This document shows positions 4,883 to 5,700 of a stretch of DNA of 5,700 nt, piece after piece. Position numbers and translations under genes: made by a program. Within the stretch, counting starts at the first letter, position 1. Every line of letters starts with the position of its first letter. The notes under the pieces were generated by a model, which saw only the letters and a program-made list of their open reading frames with translations, was not told the DNA's origin and made no database searches. The stretch is from Actinomycetota bacterium (GTDB taxonomy: Bacteria > Actinomycetota > Actinomycetes > S36-B12): positions 1 through 5,700 of the forward strand of contig RGQW01000104.1 in NCBI GenBank assembly GCA_010029945.1, in the 5' to 3' direction.

Positions 4883-5700
4883 AACGCACCTGCTGGCGTA
4901 AGCCCTTCGCGTGTGAGGATCGCGAAAACGTCCTCGATCGCAGAGCGGGCGGCGGGTATGTCGGCATCGACCGAATCCAACCGCAGCCGCCGAGAAAGAA
5001 CATCATCGGTATCCAGGGCTCCCTCGTGCAAGATCGCGTGGGCGACATCGACGCGGGAGGCACTCGTGTGTGGGGCGATGGGCGCGAGGGCCCGCTGTGG
5101 ATCCGGGAACAGGGTGGACAGTTCGCGAACGCGCGCTGCTTCCGCCCCGTAGCGCATTGTGAAGGGATCGGCGTCGAAGAATCCGGGGGAGCGATCAGGG
5201 GTACCGGGTTGCGCGCCGACCAGGGCGATCGAGCGCGTCCGGCAGGGCCGGTCGGTGATCATGTCGACCGCATCTTGAGCCATTCGCCGGTACGTGGTGA
5301 GTTTGCCACCGGTCACCGTGATCGATCCGGTGCTCGATCGAGACACCAGGTGCTTGCGCGAGACATCCGATGTTGTGTCGTCGCTGAGATCGTCGGGATC
5401 CTCCATCGAGACGAGTGGTCGGAGTCCGGCGAATGTGCCGAGCACATCGGCCGCGGTGAGCTCGGTTGCCAAGACTCGACTTACCTGGCGCAGGATCCAG
5501 GTGACCTCTTCTTCAGGTGCCTGAGGGACATCGTCGATGTGATCCACGCCGATATCGGTGATGCCGGCGAGAACGGTGCCATCGGGTCGCGGTAGCAGGA
5601 AGCAGTAGCGGGCGTCCATGCCGGGAACGGGAATGGTCAGGGCTGCCCGCGGCGAGCCGAGTCGACGGGCGTGCTCGAGCACACCCTCGTCTTCGATGAT
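4879..5700 (-). CDS. glpD: Aerobic glycerol-3-phosphate dehydrogenase, C-terminal part
   Basis: GlpD is an FAD-linked, membrane-associated enzyme that oxidises sn-glycerol 3-phosphate to dihydroxyacetone phosphate and passes electrons to quinone. The gene enters from the right edge; 273 C-terminal residues are visible and the FAD-binding N-terminus is outside. Typical blocks are ALTIPVPG (20-27), ITDIGVDHIDDVPQ (47-60), FAGLRPL (90-96) and TVTGGKLTTYRRMAQDAVD (128-146), the last being the conserved FAD-domain closing motif. The C-terminal domain contains DVAHAILHEGALDTDDVLSRRLRL (from 218) and stops after 273, shorter than many relatives that continue with a D-R-G-V-A-A-A helix and a longer tail. 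An internal GTG at 5682 is not the start. The TGA stop overlaps the proposed CTG start of azlC, so the three minus-strand genes appear to form one operon. Identification is secure. Confidence 0.94.
   Translation of the reverse strand: MIEDEGVLEHARRLGSPRAALTIPVPGMDARYCFLLPRPDGTVLAGITDIGVDHIDDVPQAPEEEVTWILRQVSRVLATELTAADVLGTFAGLRPLVSMEDPDDLSDDTTSDVSRKHLVSRSSTGSITVTGGKLTTYRRMAQDAVDMITDRPCRTRSIALVGAQPGTPDRSPGFFDADPFTMRYGAEAARVRELSTLFPDPQRALAPIAPHTSASRVDVAHAILHEGALDTDDVLSRRLRLDSVDADIPAARSAIEDVFAILTREGLTPAGAF

Noticed and set aside
4490..5152. Plus-strand open frame of 220 codons across azlC and glpD
   Set aside because: It is antisense to two well-recognised genes, has low-complexity Arg/Gly/Ser composition and no family resemblance.
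5026..5595. Plus-strand open frame of 189 codons within glpD
   Set aside because: Shadow of glpD; no domain or ribosome-binding site.

Overview
The window looks like a chromosomal segment from a high-GC actinobacterium. The DNA is G+C rich by eye with strong third-position G/C preference. The proteins read like actinobacterial orthologues, and the order pnp - M16 peptidase - dapB - small TPR membrane protein is a known actinobacterial neighbourhood. I cannot name the genus. No rRNA, tRNA, CRISPR array, insertion sequence or phage gene is visible, and coding density is very high (the largest non-coding gap is 98 bases).

Layout. Plus strand, 2-508: 3' end of pnp (KH and S1 RNA-binding domains). 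Plus strand, 512-1591: M16 zinc peptidase, 3 bases after pnp and probably in the same transcript. Minus strand, 1596-2702: an intact but uncharacterised aldose-epimerase-like protein, tail-to-tail with the peptidase. At 2703-2800 a divergent intergenic region carries a candidate leaderless promoter for dapB and a weaker -10 for the epimerase-like gene. Plus strand, 2801-3613: dapB (lysine/diaminopimelate pathway), running into a small two-helix membrane protein with a TPR-like C-terminus (3471-3893). Minus strand, from the right edge leftwards: 3' part of glpD (4879-5700), azlC (4190-4882) and azlD (3882-4193), joined by stop/start overlaps into one apparent operon. It combines a respiratory glycerol-3-phosphate dehydrogenase with a two-component branched-chain amino acid exporter.

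Main oddity: two conserved genes carry clean internal losses. The M16 peptidase lacks about 75 residues, including the whole HxxEH zinc/catalytic motif, in frame. dapB matches its family up to residue 217 and then switches abruptly, out of frame, into the beginning of the downstream membrane-protein gene. About 30 C-terminal DapB codons and the start of the next gene are missing from every frame. Two such losses within 2.8 kb of otherwise well-conserved genes, one in a normally essential gene, suggest deletions or assembly errors rather than new biology; checking reads across both junctions would settle it. A further point of interest is azlC, which has no ATG, GTG or TTG start at the expected place and seems to begin at CTG overlapping the glpD stop. 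I see no convincing undescribed multi-gene system here.
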